From Arthrinium phaeospermum (Eukaryota; Ascomycota; Sordariomycetes; Amphisphaeriales; Apiosporaceae): a stretch of 64,000 bases of DNA. Positions within the stretch are counted from its first letter, which is position 1, and each line of letters starts with the position of its first letter. Below, one piece after another: positions 12,052 through 21,932 of the stretch. The notes beneath the pieces are model-generated. The model had not been told where the DNA came from and did no database searches. It worked only from the letters and a program-made list of their open reading frames with translations. The DNA lies in the NCBI GenBank assembly GCA_006503535.1, contig QYRS01000006.1, positions 2,976,001 through 3,040,000 of the forward strand. Reading direction: 5' to 3'. The translations under genes were made by a program, and so were the position numbers.

Positions 12052-13748
12052 CTAATTCCAATCAACAGCCTTCATCATGACGCAGGCCTGATCCGAATGG
12101 GTGTCCTTAACGTAATCGCCTGGCCGCAACCGCAAATCCTTCAAGACGCCATTGCAGTAATCCAATCGAAGATTGTCGGCTGCATCGAACCGAGGTCTTC
12201 CCTTCTATCGGACTGTTAGCTTGGTATTTTGCAGAAAGCCTAGAAGATTTCCATCAATAATTACCAGAATGCCGCGGTTATGGATTTTGTAGTCGGCATG
12301 GCTTTCCCAAACCTATTCATCGCAAATTCAGTAAGCTGTTCCGTTTCTTTCTGCCTGCAGTGTCGGGACTACAAACCTTCATGGACCGTACCATCCAGTA
12401 GTCCTCACCAAGGTACTGGGAGACCTCCTTTGAGTGCGACTTTTGTTTGTCAGCGATGCTAAGTAGAGCCGGTTTCAAGAAGGCTCACCTCCGGATCTCT
12501 CACGCCGTCTTCATCATCTTGAGGCTAATGTCATGGCAGTCAGTAATTGTAGCTAGCGGGTTCATGTTCTAAGGGGATGGCCACCTTAGGTACCTTGCCA
12601 ACGGATTTCTTGGCTGCTTTGTACTTGCGATAGTACCTTCTCCAGATAGGATGTATGGCCTGAGGCAATACGACCTCGAGAGGACCCTCTTCCTCGTCGG
12701 GTTCTGCTGCGTTCTCGTGCACGCGGTAACGGCGGACAGTTGTCAAGTCCGGCTGTGCTCGGTTGCAGAGGAATTGGCGCCAGGAACTGCCCTTCTCCAT
12801 CAGGACAGGAGTCTGGTGGCTGCAGTAGGTGCGCCACGGGCTCTTACCATCCTCGTCTGGGATGCAGAGCTCGTAGGTATGGCTGCTCAGTTCAACACGC
12901 GTCATCCAGCCGTAAGTCAAGCCACACGAGTTGCCAGGAAGCTGCCACCATTCCTTCTGCGCCCGGGTGTTCCTGCCCCAGGCTTTGGCTACCTTCCGAA
13001 TGGAGGGAAGCATCGCGCCTGTCTTGCGGAGACGGTCCTTGCATGTCTTGATGAGAGAGTTTTTGCTTCCGACATGCTTCTTCACCAAGTGGTATCTCTT
13101 CTCTAGCTCACGATATGCGTTCTTTGTCTCATTGTAGTGCTTAGTGAAGCCTACGCGGGCATCGTCGATGCCTGCTGGGAAATACGCCTCGCGCAAGACC
13201 TGGGCCCCCACGCCAAAGTCTTCGTCGTAGTGGTTTGAGATGAGGTCAACCCAAGGCAACAGCTTGCCATTCTTCTTGTTCACGTCTGCGAAATCTGGAA
13301 CGCGTTCCATACTCACAGCTTGGCGATGAATTGGCCAGGCCGAGCCGAAGACAACTCTCCAGTGCCAGATGAGGCCGTATTGTCTTCTGAGATAGCCATG
13401 CCACCAACGCGTCTCGATCAACATGAGAACAAGCTCTGTCTGATAACCGGAGAACTGCATGACCGTACGTTCGGACGTGCCAAGCCACTCGGGAATCTCC
13501 TGGTCAATATCTGTCAAACTGCTGACAAGATGCTGGAAATCTGATAGCAGTCAGTAAACATTTGGGGTGATTATATGGGCCTTCCAGTGAAGTAGAAAAG
13601 ACTCACCATACGCGGAGAACGGAGTCAGCGTCGTCCAGCCATTGGATACATCATCGGCAAGTGACAAGACATCAGCGGCGGCGAGGTCATGCTTGGCAGT
13701 GAAGCTTTCAGCTACCATCGCCAACAGGTGCTCCTTGGTGTCAGCCAT
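12052..13748 (-). CDS. Six-exon hypothetical protein, possibly MAT1-1-2-like
   Basis: Function not recognised with certainty. Proposed exons (minus): 13748-13607, 13540-12594, 12524-12489, 12439-12377, 12312-12265, 12204-12052, giving 462 residues. Five introns keep frame. The apparent stop at 12540 lies inside intron 2 (GTACCT donor, CTGAC branch, ATTAG acceptor). Intron 3 uses a less usual AAG acceptor because the TAG choice gives a stop. The core is aromatic-rich (WWHGYLRRQYGLIWHW, LPWVDLISNHY). A basic helical stretch and an acidic PDEEEGPLEVVLPQ segment follow. The tail ends in KAVDWN. Size, intron number and a divergent position beside an HMG mating-type-like gene recall MAT1-1-2 (PPF-domain) proteins, but that is inference. 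It could also be an unrelated fungal orphan. The gene model is better supported than the family. Confidence 0.7.
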
Positions 13749-14433
13749 TATCACGGTTTGAGCGATTGCAGATTTTTGGAGACGAGGTGGATGATAGCAA
13801 GTTCTCAAGTGGCGGCAAAAGGGAAGTAGCTTGATTTGGGACGCGTTGATCCTAGGGGTACTTAGAAAACAATCATCCGCTGGAACAATCGCCATCCACG
13901 TACCATCAACGCCAAATCACTTGGAGCTGGGTTCTCCTGCCACCTATTCAGGCATTTTTGATTGGCCAATTGATATGCCCACAGCACAGTGCAGTGGTCA
14001 AGCTTCAGGTGCTCTTATCGATCTGGAGAATCACCTCTTTACCTGACCGACACACCTCAATCATCACTTCAGTCAACTGAGCTCCCTTCATCTCAGTCAA
14101 CTGAGCTCCCTTCTTTTCAGTCGACTCAATTTTCCTTCATCTCAGTTAATTGAATTCCCTACTTTCAGTTGAACTGGTTTGGAACTTCAACCCCCCATCT
14201 GCTTTTTTGCCCTCTCATCATCAACACCTCCACACCGATTCCATCTCGCCGTTTCTCCCATTGACTTTCCTACTCATCATCATCATCATCGTCGAAACCA
14301 CCACGCCTATTACATCTCGGTGTTTCCTCCATCATCATTGTACTTGCCTCCACGTCCATTCTACTGTTCACCCTACATACACACTTGACGCCATCAACAA
14401 CATTTCACTCGCATCATCTGCCTTGATCCAACA
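13749..14433. promoter_or_regulatory. Shared divergent promoter of the 12.05 kb gene and the HMG gene
   Basis: 685 bases between divergent start codons. It contains the five-copy 24-base repeat described separately, a run of CAT triplets near 14274-14290, and a CT-rich leader running up to the HMG start codon. These features suggest the HMG-gene leader begins in the right half. Confidence 0.6.
14070..14176 (+). repeat. Five tandem copies of a 24-base unit with near-palindromic core
   Basis: Cores begin at 14070, 14094, 14118, 14143 and 14166, so the spacing is 24, 24, 25 and 23 bases. The core is CAGTCAACTGA-like (variants CAGTCGACTCA, CAGTTAATTGA, CAGTTGAACTG), followed by a pyrimidine-rich linker. 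Copies 1 and 2 are almost identical and later copies diverge, mostly by transitions. Located 260-360 bases upstream of the HMG-gene start codon. Could be regulatory sites or a neutral minisatellite. Confidence 0.85.
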
Positions 14434-16026
14434 ATGGCTGACTATTGGAACCAACACCCTGCTGCTGGCCAGCAGAGTAACCCTCGATTCATCCAACTCC
14501 AGAAGACTTGGGAGCGACTGGAGCAACAGCTTAGCCTGTTCTGTCAGGTCATCACCTTTGTTCCTGGCGTTTACGAGACCTTGGACGTCCCCACTCGAGA
14601 CTTCTTGAAGCACAAGATGGAGTAAGTGATGATGCAACCTTCATCTAACCAGACCTGATCGACACTGACTTGTTTATTTTTAGAGTCAAGTACGATTGCG
14701 ATGCCTTCTACGTTGCTGATGGTAGAATGCTTGGACGCGTCTTCCTTGCTCCCGCTTCGGCCATTGACAATGAGTGGATGACCATGTGTTACCCCAACCA
14801 GGGCCAGCTGCCCATCGTCATTGACCAGGGAACCGTCTCCGCTCCGGGAGCACCCAGCATGATGACCAACCAGGGCCAGCACCTTGACCAGATGATCCAA
14901 AAGTCGGTCCATCAGGCTGTCCAGCAGGCCATGCAGCAATCGTTCCAGCATCTCTCCGTCTCAAGTCCCCAGACGTCTCCCCAGAAGCTGGGCAGTGGCT
15001 CTGGCAACCACGATGGCTACGACGGTTCGCCGAAGAAGCGAAAGCTTGAGCTGTCACCCAAGGTCACCGTCTCCCCCTACAAGACCGACCTTCCCAAGAC
15101 GCCTCCTACCCAGACGCAAGGCCTGGGCTAGTTCCCCGAGTCTGCTATTGGTGGTAGCACTGGCTATCGCGGGGACGACGACGACAACTACAGCGACGTT
15201 GCCGTCGTTGATACCGGATCCAAGTACCGCAAGAAGACCTACGCATCTGGTGGCCCTCGCCCCCCGAACTCGTTCATGCTGTACCGCAAGCACGTGCAAA
15301 AGGAGGTCACCGTCCAGAACCCTGGCACGAAGAACTCCGAGATCTGTAAGCATTTCAAACAACACCTACCTACCCTTGCATATATCAAAGTGTGAACCCA
15401 AGCAGCCAAGGCTAACCGATTCGTGAACAGCTAAGATCATCGGCATGCAGTGGCGCAACCTCCCTGAAGAGGAGAAGGAGTACTGGAAGGACCGACAGAA
15501 GGAGGCCGCCATCGAGCACAGCAATATGTATCCCAACTACCGATACACCCCCAAGCACAAGTCCGAGAAGGATGTTGACAAGACGCCTATCAAGGGCAAG
15601 GGCAAGAGTGTCCCGAAGAAGCTGCAAATCGACACCGCTTCTCAGTCTTCCTCTCAGTCATCTTACGAGCTCCCACCCTCTCCCCCCTGGAATAAGACCA
15701 TGTTTGGGGAGCCCATCAAGCCGGAGCAGTCGCCGGATCAGTTGGCAGCCCCGACAGGCCCCACTGAGACATTCTTCGATCAGGCCATGAGTGCAGACGC
15801 TTCCGCTGCTTATCCTACCCCCAATGGCACCAACAAGGACCTTGCTAACGTCACTGGTGACGTTCCCGCTGGCGATGCTGCCCAGAATGCCGAAGTCTAC
15901 AATGGCGTTTTCACTTTCGGCGCTGATTCTGGCAATGGCGGCAACGAGCAGTTCGGGGAGGGCGAGTGGGCTTTTGGTTACATCGACATCGACGCTGCGA
16001 TGCAGGATTTCGACTTCGACGTCTAA
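14434..16026 (+). CDS. HMG-box mating-type-like transcription factor with in-frame TAG
   Basis: Proposed exons 14434-14621, 14684-15345, 15431-16026 (482 codons). Introns: GTAAGT to TTTAG, and GTAAGC to ACAG with a CTAAC branch. The HMG box (about residues 252-322) begins RPPNSFMLYRKHV, continues with NPG and ISKIIGMQWRN, and ends YPNYRYTPK. Its intron splits the serine codon of EIS, the conserved intron site of MAT HMG genes. Before it lie a helical N-terminal region, a Q-rich stretch and a PKKRKL nuclear-localisation motif (about 178-183). The C-terminus is acidic/aromatic (ending MQDFDFDV), like an activation domain. Codon 212 (15129-15131) is TAG in the same frame as the box. Either it is a nonsense mutation (one base from CAG) or it is removed by a poor-consensus intron. 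Close to SLA2-CIA30-APC5, so MAT1-2-1 or MAT1-1-3 is the likely identity; I cannot choose. Confidence 0.85.
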
Positions 16027-16468
16027 ACGTCTAGATGTTACCGGTGAATATGTGACGGGATGGTGTTTACATGTAGAGTAGGAAGTTTTTCAGTGTTCTT
16101 GAGACAAAAGCGATACGAGGAATCATTTGGCATTCTTGAGACAAATCGATAGGTAGTTGAATACACAGCGCTACCATAAATGACCATGCAGTGTTTCTTC
16201 CCGTCGTGTAATTCCTGGTATAATACCCTCCTCACATTGATGTAAGTTCGAATAGTGGGGCTCTGACGATTTAGGTCGTTTACTCACATTTTCGTCTTGT
16301 AGCCCGCCAGCAACCTACTTGTGTTCAAGCAAAAGCCCCCAATATCACTTATACGTCCTCAAAGTACAGAAACTGGGTTCGGAAAAACTGGTTTGTGTGT
16401 GTTTTGGGAACAGCCCTACAAATACAACTTGTGAGCCATCCCAGGCAAGGTTCCTCCAAAAGAACAAA
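16027..16468. other. Spacer between the HMG gene and TYW3
   Basis: Holds the HMG-gene 3' flank and the TYW3 promoter/leader. No further coding signal or repeat was seen. Confidence 0.5.
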
Positions 16469-17685
16469 ATGGCGGGGTCTACCACCATCAGCGACGACTT
16501 CGCGGCCCGCAAGCGCAAGATCCTGGCCCAGCTCGCCGTGCCCGACGCCGAGTACACGGACGCGAGCCCCAAGGGCACCGTGGACGCCGGGATCCGGGAC
16601 CTGATCGACGAGCTCAACGGGCTGGACGGGTTCGTGACCACGAGCAGCTGCGGGGGGCGGGTCAGCGTCTTCGTCGAGGGCGTCAAGAAGAAGAATGGCG
16701 CAGGCACAGTCAAAGCAGCTGACGGCAGCGAGGAGATGGACGGAGGTGGTGGTGGTGGTGGGAATGAGGCGGAGGCGAGGCCGGCTGGGATGACCTTGGC
16801 GGCTGCCGGGGGTAAGGGCGGCGGCGGGAATTGGTTGTTTGTGTCTCATGACCCGGTGCCCATCACGGGTGACCAGATGGACCTGGAGGATGTCCTTGGA
16901 TTGAAGAATACCAGTGAAGGGGTAGACGATGAGGGATCATCGTTGAAGGGGGAATCTTCTTCGAGACTCATCCACTTCAAATTCGAGCCCATGGTAAGCA
17001 AGCACCCGAACGACCTAGGAGATGGTAAATCCCCAGACGTGTGAGAGTGCATTGAGCGTTGTCGTTTCCCATACATGCCACTTGACGCCATTCCCTTCCT
17101 CGATGCCACATTCTTCCGAAAAGGCCCTTGCTAACCCAACCCCAGATCCTACACGTCCTCACCGCATCCCCAGCCCACGCCCAGCTCCTCCTCCGCTGCG
17201 GCCTCCAAGCCGGCTTCCGCGAGAGCGGCGCCATCAACCTGACCACTCCAGCTTCAGCAACAGCCGGGACAGAGGCGGCGACGCCCACACCCATGGTAGC
17301 GATCCGCTGCATGGGCCTGACCTTCGAGTCCCTGGTCGGAGTGAAAGAGGGCGGCAGCGTCCAATGCACCGTGACGCCGGCGTACCTGCGAACGCTGGTG
17401 GACATCGGCAACGAGCGGTTCGCCGAGAACACGCGGCGGATCCAGCGGTTCCGGAGTGCCGTGCTCGAGGCCGTGGCCGCCCCCGCATCGTCCGGACCCA
17501 AGATCAAGGGGGACGGGTCGGTGTGGGAGGATGCCCAGGCGCGGCGGGAGAGGAAGAAGGCCGAAGGGTTGAAGAGGAAGGAGGCGCTGCAGAACCAGCA
17601 GATCCACGACCAATTCCTGGAGAACACTGTAGCAGCAGGAGACGATGGTGATGTAGACTTGGCTCTGAATACAGCTTTCACATGA
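16469..17685 (+). CDS. TYW3: tRNA wybutosine-synthesising protein 3 (TYW3)
   Basis: S-adenosylmethionine-dependent N4-methyltransferase step in making wybutosine at position 37 of tRNA-Phe, which protects reading frame. Exons 16469-16993 and 17146-17685, 354 residues. Intron GTAAGC to CCCAG with a GCTAAC branch, phase 0. Family marks: a basic N-terminus (FAARKRKILAQL), the core VDAGIRDLIDELNGLDGFVTTSSCGGRVSVF holding the signature SSC-x-GR, NWLFVSHDP, and after the intron ILHVLTASPAHAQLLLRCGLQAGFRESG. A low-complexity glycine and E/D insert sits at about 85-130, and a charged K/R/E tail closes the protein. The start codon was chosen at MAGSTT, just before the conserved block. The gene lies tandem to the HMG gene but has no link to mating. 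Confidence 0.93.
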
Positions 17686-18000
17686 ACCCATTGATTGATA
17701 CACACATGTCCCGACTCTTCTCATAAAATGTAATCAACACACACTCACACTTACAATGAAATATGTAGCAGCCGAGCCGAGCTCCATTCTCCGGAGCCCA
17801 ACTCTTTCTCTCTATAAGATATTTTTACAGGAAGGCCCGGATTATTCAAGGGGTTTTGCTGGTGCTGGCGTCTCGTTCCATCCATCACCCGCTCAACCCT
17901 GCTCTCGTTTGACGAATCCCCTACCCTCGCCATCTGCCGAACCTCATTGCCCATCACCCCCGTCTCGTTCAAAACTGCCCCAACTGCGGACATCTCCCCT
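17686..18000. other. Convergent 3' spacer TYW3/MIC19
   Basis: 315 bases between convergent stop codons. No coding signal. Expected to contain both polyadenylation regions. Confidence 0.5.
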
Positions 18001-18774
18001 TTATCGCACGACCCGGTCGACCCACTCCTTCTCCAGCCGGCGCACCTCCTCCCGGAAGTTCTCGACCTCCTGCCAGCAGTTGAGCGGGCGGCGGTCGTTG
18101 TCGCGCAGGCACTCGAGCACGCCCGCGCGCGCGCGCTCGACGCTGTCGGGCAGCACGCGCAGCTGTTTCCGCTTGTCCAGCCGCGTGCGCAGGGCCTCGA
18201 CCTCCTTGGACACCGTGTGGCGGTTCTTGCCGTCCGTCTCCTCCTGCAGCTTCTTCTCGTCCTCCGCCGCGGCCTTCTGGTACGCCGCCTGCAGGGCCGC
18301 GCTCTCGCCCTTCTCCAGCTTCTTCAGCTCCTCGGCCACGCGGGCCTGCACGGCGAGCTCGAGGGTCTGGGCGCGGGAGACGTCGCTCTGCGGGGGTGGG
18401 AACGGTTCATATGGTTAGTTATTTGAGCTACTGTGGCAACGGTTTCTCTCGAGTGAGGTGCGGGTTGTGGGCTTGATCCCAATGTCCCCGACTGGGAACG
18501 AATCGGGTTGCTATAGCATTGGGGCTCGAGGAGGACGGGGTGGTGTTGTATAACTGGAGGGCATTGTGTAGTGGAGTTGATCGTACCTCGCTGCTGCCTT
18601 GAAGGCGCTCGACAACATCCTGCGATACACCTACGGGACCGGTGCTACAGGCATAGGTTAGCACAGATGCGCGCGGTCGTCTTGGCCTTGTTCGGGCCAT
18701 GGGGGGAAGACTAACGGTTTCCAGACATGTGCAGAAGACTGGCCATCGACGGCCTTGGAGGAGCTCGCGCCCAT
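18001..18774 (-). CDS. MIC19: MICOS subunit MIC19 (AIM13-like, CHCH domain)
   Basis: Peripheral inner-membrane subunit of the MICOS complex that holds mitochondrial crista junctions. Exons (minus) 18774-18716, 18644-18587, 18387-18001, giving 167 residues. Introns use GTTAGT and GTACGA donors with TGTAG and CGCAG acceptors, and frame is kept at both. The N-terminus MGASSS is a textbook N-myristoylation signal, as in other Mic19 proteins. Next come VSQDVVERLQGSSE and the AQTLELAVQARVAEEL helix, a long charged coiled coil, and a C-terminal CHCH element with two cysteines ten residues apart (CLRDNDRRPLNC) followed by WQEVENF. This is the expected length and order for the family. Its 5' end lies 0.5 kb from the 3' end of the pectin lyase gene. 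Confidence 0.9.
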
Positions 18775-19275
18775 GATGTGTGTGCGGTCGTCAATTGGGA
18801 TGTGTCTGGGCCGGCCGGGGAGGAAGACTCGACGTCGGTCTATCGTCTAATTCGCGGGTTTTTGGTGATGCAGTTTTTGGAGGCGCAGAGAGCTCCAAGT
18901 CACTCAATCAATCAATTGGAATCTAATGTTTCCTAGCTTTGGCGGAGCGGTTATTTCCGAGGCTCAAGCACGGCAGCCACTGGAACCTTGGGATTTTATT
19001 ATGGGGCCAGCCAGCGGCACCTTCTGTCTGACGCAATGTAGGCCCGGCTAACAAGAGGTAGCCGTCAGGTACCCGTCCACCATTGAATGCAGTTGAGTTT
19101 CTTCACTCCCGTCTACTGCACGCATAACTTTATAATATTTTATAATTGGTTACAATCATGAAACGCCTTGTACAATATTGTTTGCTAGATAGGTCCATGT
19201 CAAGAAGCCAAGAGATGGAATTGGCAGATACACAGGTTTAAGATGTTGTATGTTTTGTTAGTGCCCCCTCTATCC
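18775..19275. other. Spacer MIC19 promoter / pectin lyase 3' flank
   Basis: 500 bases with an AT-rich patch around 19130-19160. No exon or repeat was recognised. Confidence 0.5.
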
Positions 19276-21194
19276 CTACCACTCAAGCACAATACTATCC
19301 CACATGAACCCCCGCCACGTCGTGTTACTCGTGACCTCGAACCGGATCTCGTTGTCCCCCTTCTTCAAGACCGCCCCCGCGTCGAAAGGGAACTCAAAGT
19401 AGCGCCACTCGCCCGCCGTCGTGGCCGAGCGGTAGAGGGACGGGTCGTTCAGCAACCCTGGAGCAGAGCCGCTCGTTAGGTTCCCGATGACCACGTCGTT
19501 GGCCCAGATACTGGAGCTGGCCCCGGTCGAGTAGCCCGCCAAGGACACTATCAGAGTAGCTTCCTTACTTTCGTTCTGCTCATCATTCCTCTTCTCCGAG
19601 CCCAGGGCCGCCGGCGACTTATCCAGGGAGAACGAGATGGCCCAGCTCCCTAGCTTCGACTGCCCGAAACACCAGTCCTCCGTCTTGGAGGTGCCGACCG
19701 TGAAGCGCAGGTCGGCGGGGCACTTGTCGACGAGGCCGTGCTCGTACGGCGCGCCCCCGTAGGCGAAGCTGTAGCTGGTGCGGTCGAAGTCGCCCACCTG
19801 GAAGATCTTGGTTTTGTTGGAGACCTGCCACGTCATTGTCTGGAGGTCTGTGGCTTCCCCTGCCACGACCACGACATCCTCTTGCAAGTACGTCGTCGTC
19901 ACTTCGGCCAGCTCGCTGCCATTGGACCAAGCCTGCAGCCCGTAGGTAGCGGCGCGGACGTCCCTGAACTCGAACCGGCCCTCGGCGTCCGCGTAGCCCG
20001 TGTAGTAGTAGTCCGAGCCCATGTCCAGCGCCGTCTTGGACTGGTTGTTGTCGCCCAGGAACACGGCGGCATGGGCGGCAGGGCGGCCGTCCGACAACCG
20101 GAGCCGGCCCTGGACGGAGCCGCGCTGGTGGTACGCCTCGTCCTCGAACCAGGCGTAGGGCCACGCGGCGAACTCGTCCCGGGCCCGCTGTGCCGCGTCC
20201 TCCCGCGACCCGTCGTTGAGGTACCACAGCCAGGGGCCCCACATCTTGCCTTCGGGGAATTCGTCGACGGCCGAGACCTGGAAGTGCGTGCCGTGGATCA
20301 TGTTTAGCTGCACCGCGTCACCGGTTTTGGACTCGCGGTGAATCTAGATAGGTACATTAGTATAAGCAGACCAGAAAAAGCCTGCGGTCCTCACCATGAG
20401 CTCCTGCTTGAGATGATTCCCGTTGTAGTAATCCTTGCCCGCGTTGATATACCAGCTGCCAAACCCCTCACCGTACACGCCATAGTACGACTGCGTCCGC
20501 ACCCAGCTGGTCAAATCATACTTGGTAAGAAACCCGCCGCCGTCAGGGCTCCGCCACGTCTCGTCCTGGACCTTGTTCTCGGGCCGGTAGTCGCCCAGGG
20601 GCGGCAGCGCCTCGTCGCGGAGGTCCGTCTTGCCGTGCGTGAAGGTGGCGTTGTCGAGCCGCCAGAGCGTGCGGAACTCGCCCAGCGTCGGCAGGTCCCG
20701 GTTGACGAAGTACTGGTACGCGCCCGCCAGCCCGGCGAAGATGATCCAGTGCATGTCGCCCTCGCGCGCCGCGAACTGGACGTCGATGTACGGGGCGCCC
20801 TGGTAGGTGCCCTCGTTGACGATGGAGGCCGAGGTCCAGTTCAGGTCGCTCTGCGCGCCATCTGGAATGGTTTGGATCAGAACAACGACGAAGGACTTTT
20901 ATCCCATATATACATAGAGCATGATAGACCGGGAGGGGGGCGAGAGAGGGCAAACTCACTGTAGCTGACATAGTGGCCTACAGCATCGCCCACGCAGTCG
21001 TGATCCTTGTAATACAACTCAACGCCATACTGACGCCCCTGAGTCATGTTCCAGACCTCGTTGCCAATAACCCATGTCTCGTTCCCGAGCTCTTGGAGAA
21101 AAGGACCTGTCGGCGCCAGCGAAGGCAGCGTGTGAGCGCGACTGCTGCTCAGCAACAGCGCCGTAATGGCGGCTGCGGCAGACGTAATCCACAT
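19276..21194 (-). CDS. rglB: Secreted rhamnogalacturonan lyase, PL4 (RglB-type)
   Basis: Cleaves the rhamnose-galacturonate backbone of pectin by beta-elimination outside the cell. Exons (minus) 21194-20960, 20861-20395, 20343-19276, 589 residues; donors GTGAGT and GTGAGG, acceptors CCAG and CTAG, frames kept. MWITSAAAAITALLLSSS is a clear signal peptide. The upstream in-frame methionine would bury it, so the later start is preferred. PL4 core blocks: ETWVIGNEVWN, CVGDAVGHYV, WIIFAGLAGAYQYFVNRDLP, RTLWRLDN, YYGVYGEGFGSWYINAGKDYYNG, then GPWLWYLNDGS. A fibronectin-like region (SDGRPAAHAAVFLGDN) and a C-terminal carbohydrate-binding-like lectin fold ending WRGFMWDSIVLEW follow. Several N-glycosylation sites are present. 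The gene points to a plant-material lifestyle and shows no sign of recent transfer. Confidence 0.94.
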
Positions 21195-21932
21195 TGCTGG
21201 CGATCTTTCCCAAGCGTTTCTCGTTGGCCTAACCACGGATCGTGAAGCCTAGATGTGCAAGAAGGCCAGTTTTCCCGGGAGAAGATACCGCCTTCTGGTT
21301 GCAATATATTCCTTCCCAAGCAAGACCTTGCCGTTAAGGCTACTGCTACTGCAGCATCCTACGCAAGGAATCATAATCATTCGTCCGGAAGCGATAGCCG
21401 ACACTTTCACAACGAGGTACAAAACGACCCTAAGTTCAGGTACAGGCTTCCCCGCATCAGATCTAAGAGAGCCAAGCATGTCGAGGCTCATCATGATATG
21501 TGGAAGAAATGCCCGGCTGTTTGGGACGCTACGTAATGCCGGGTTTTGTGGGGCTCCGCATGCTGTTCGGTATAATAACGTCCGGATTAGATCGCTTCAA
21601 ATGTCACCGGGCATTGTTCATGTCCGCAATATGGGAATCATTCGTGGTATTATTGTCATCTTAGATGCTTTCTGTCTAGATGACGCTTGCATGCATATAC
21701 ATGTCCGCCTCTAGTCTAATTGTTGAGGGATTGTATCTTCTCTCCATCAAACGCCGGTCTTTCCGAAGCATGACAAGTAGACTCTTGGTATGGTGTACAC
21801 AGTTGAACCAAAAAAGCAAAAGGGGGTATAGGTTAAAAACATTACACAATAAGAACATATACACGTTTCGTGCCAAACGCGAGGGGTAGGGTCCAAACAA
21901 GGGACTAATAAGACTGAACAAAACCATGTTCA
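21195..21932. other. Spacer pectin lyase promoter / ERF2 3' flank
   Basis: 0.74 kb of ordinary spacer holding the lyase promoter on its left and the ERF2-like 3' flank on its right. I see no CreA-like cluster or other regulatory motif that I can support. Confidence 0.45.

Noticed and set aside
12540..13517. Ending the divergent gene at the TGA at 12540
   Set aside because: Four further exons follow in consistent phase with good branch sites, and the TGA falls inside an intron.
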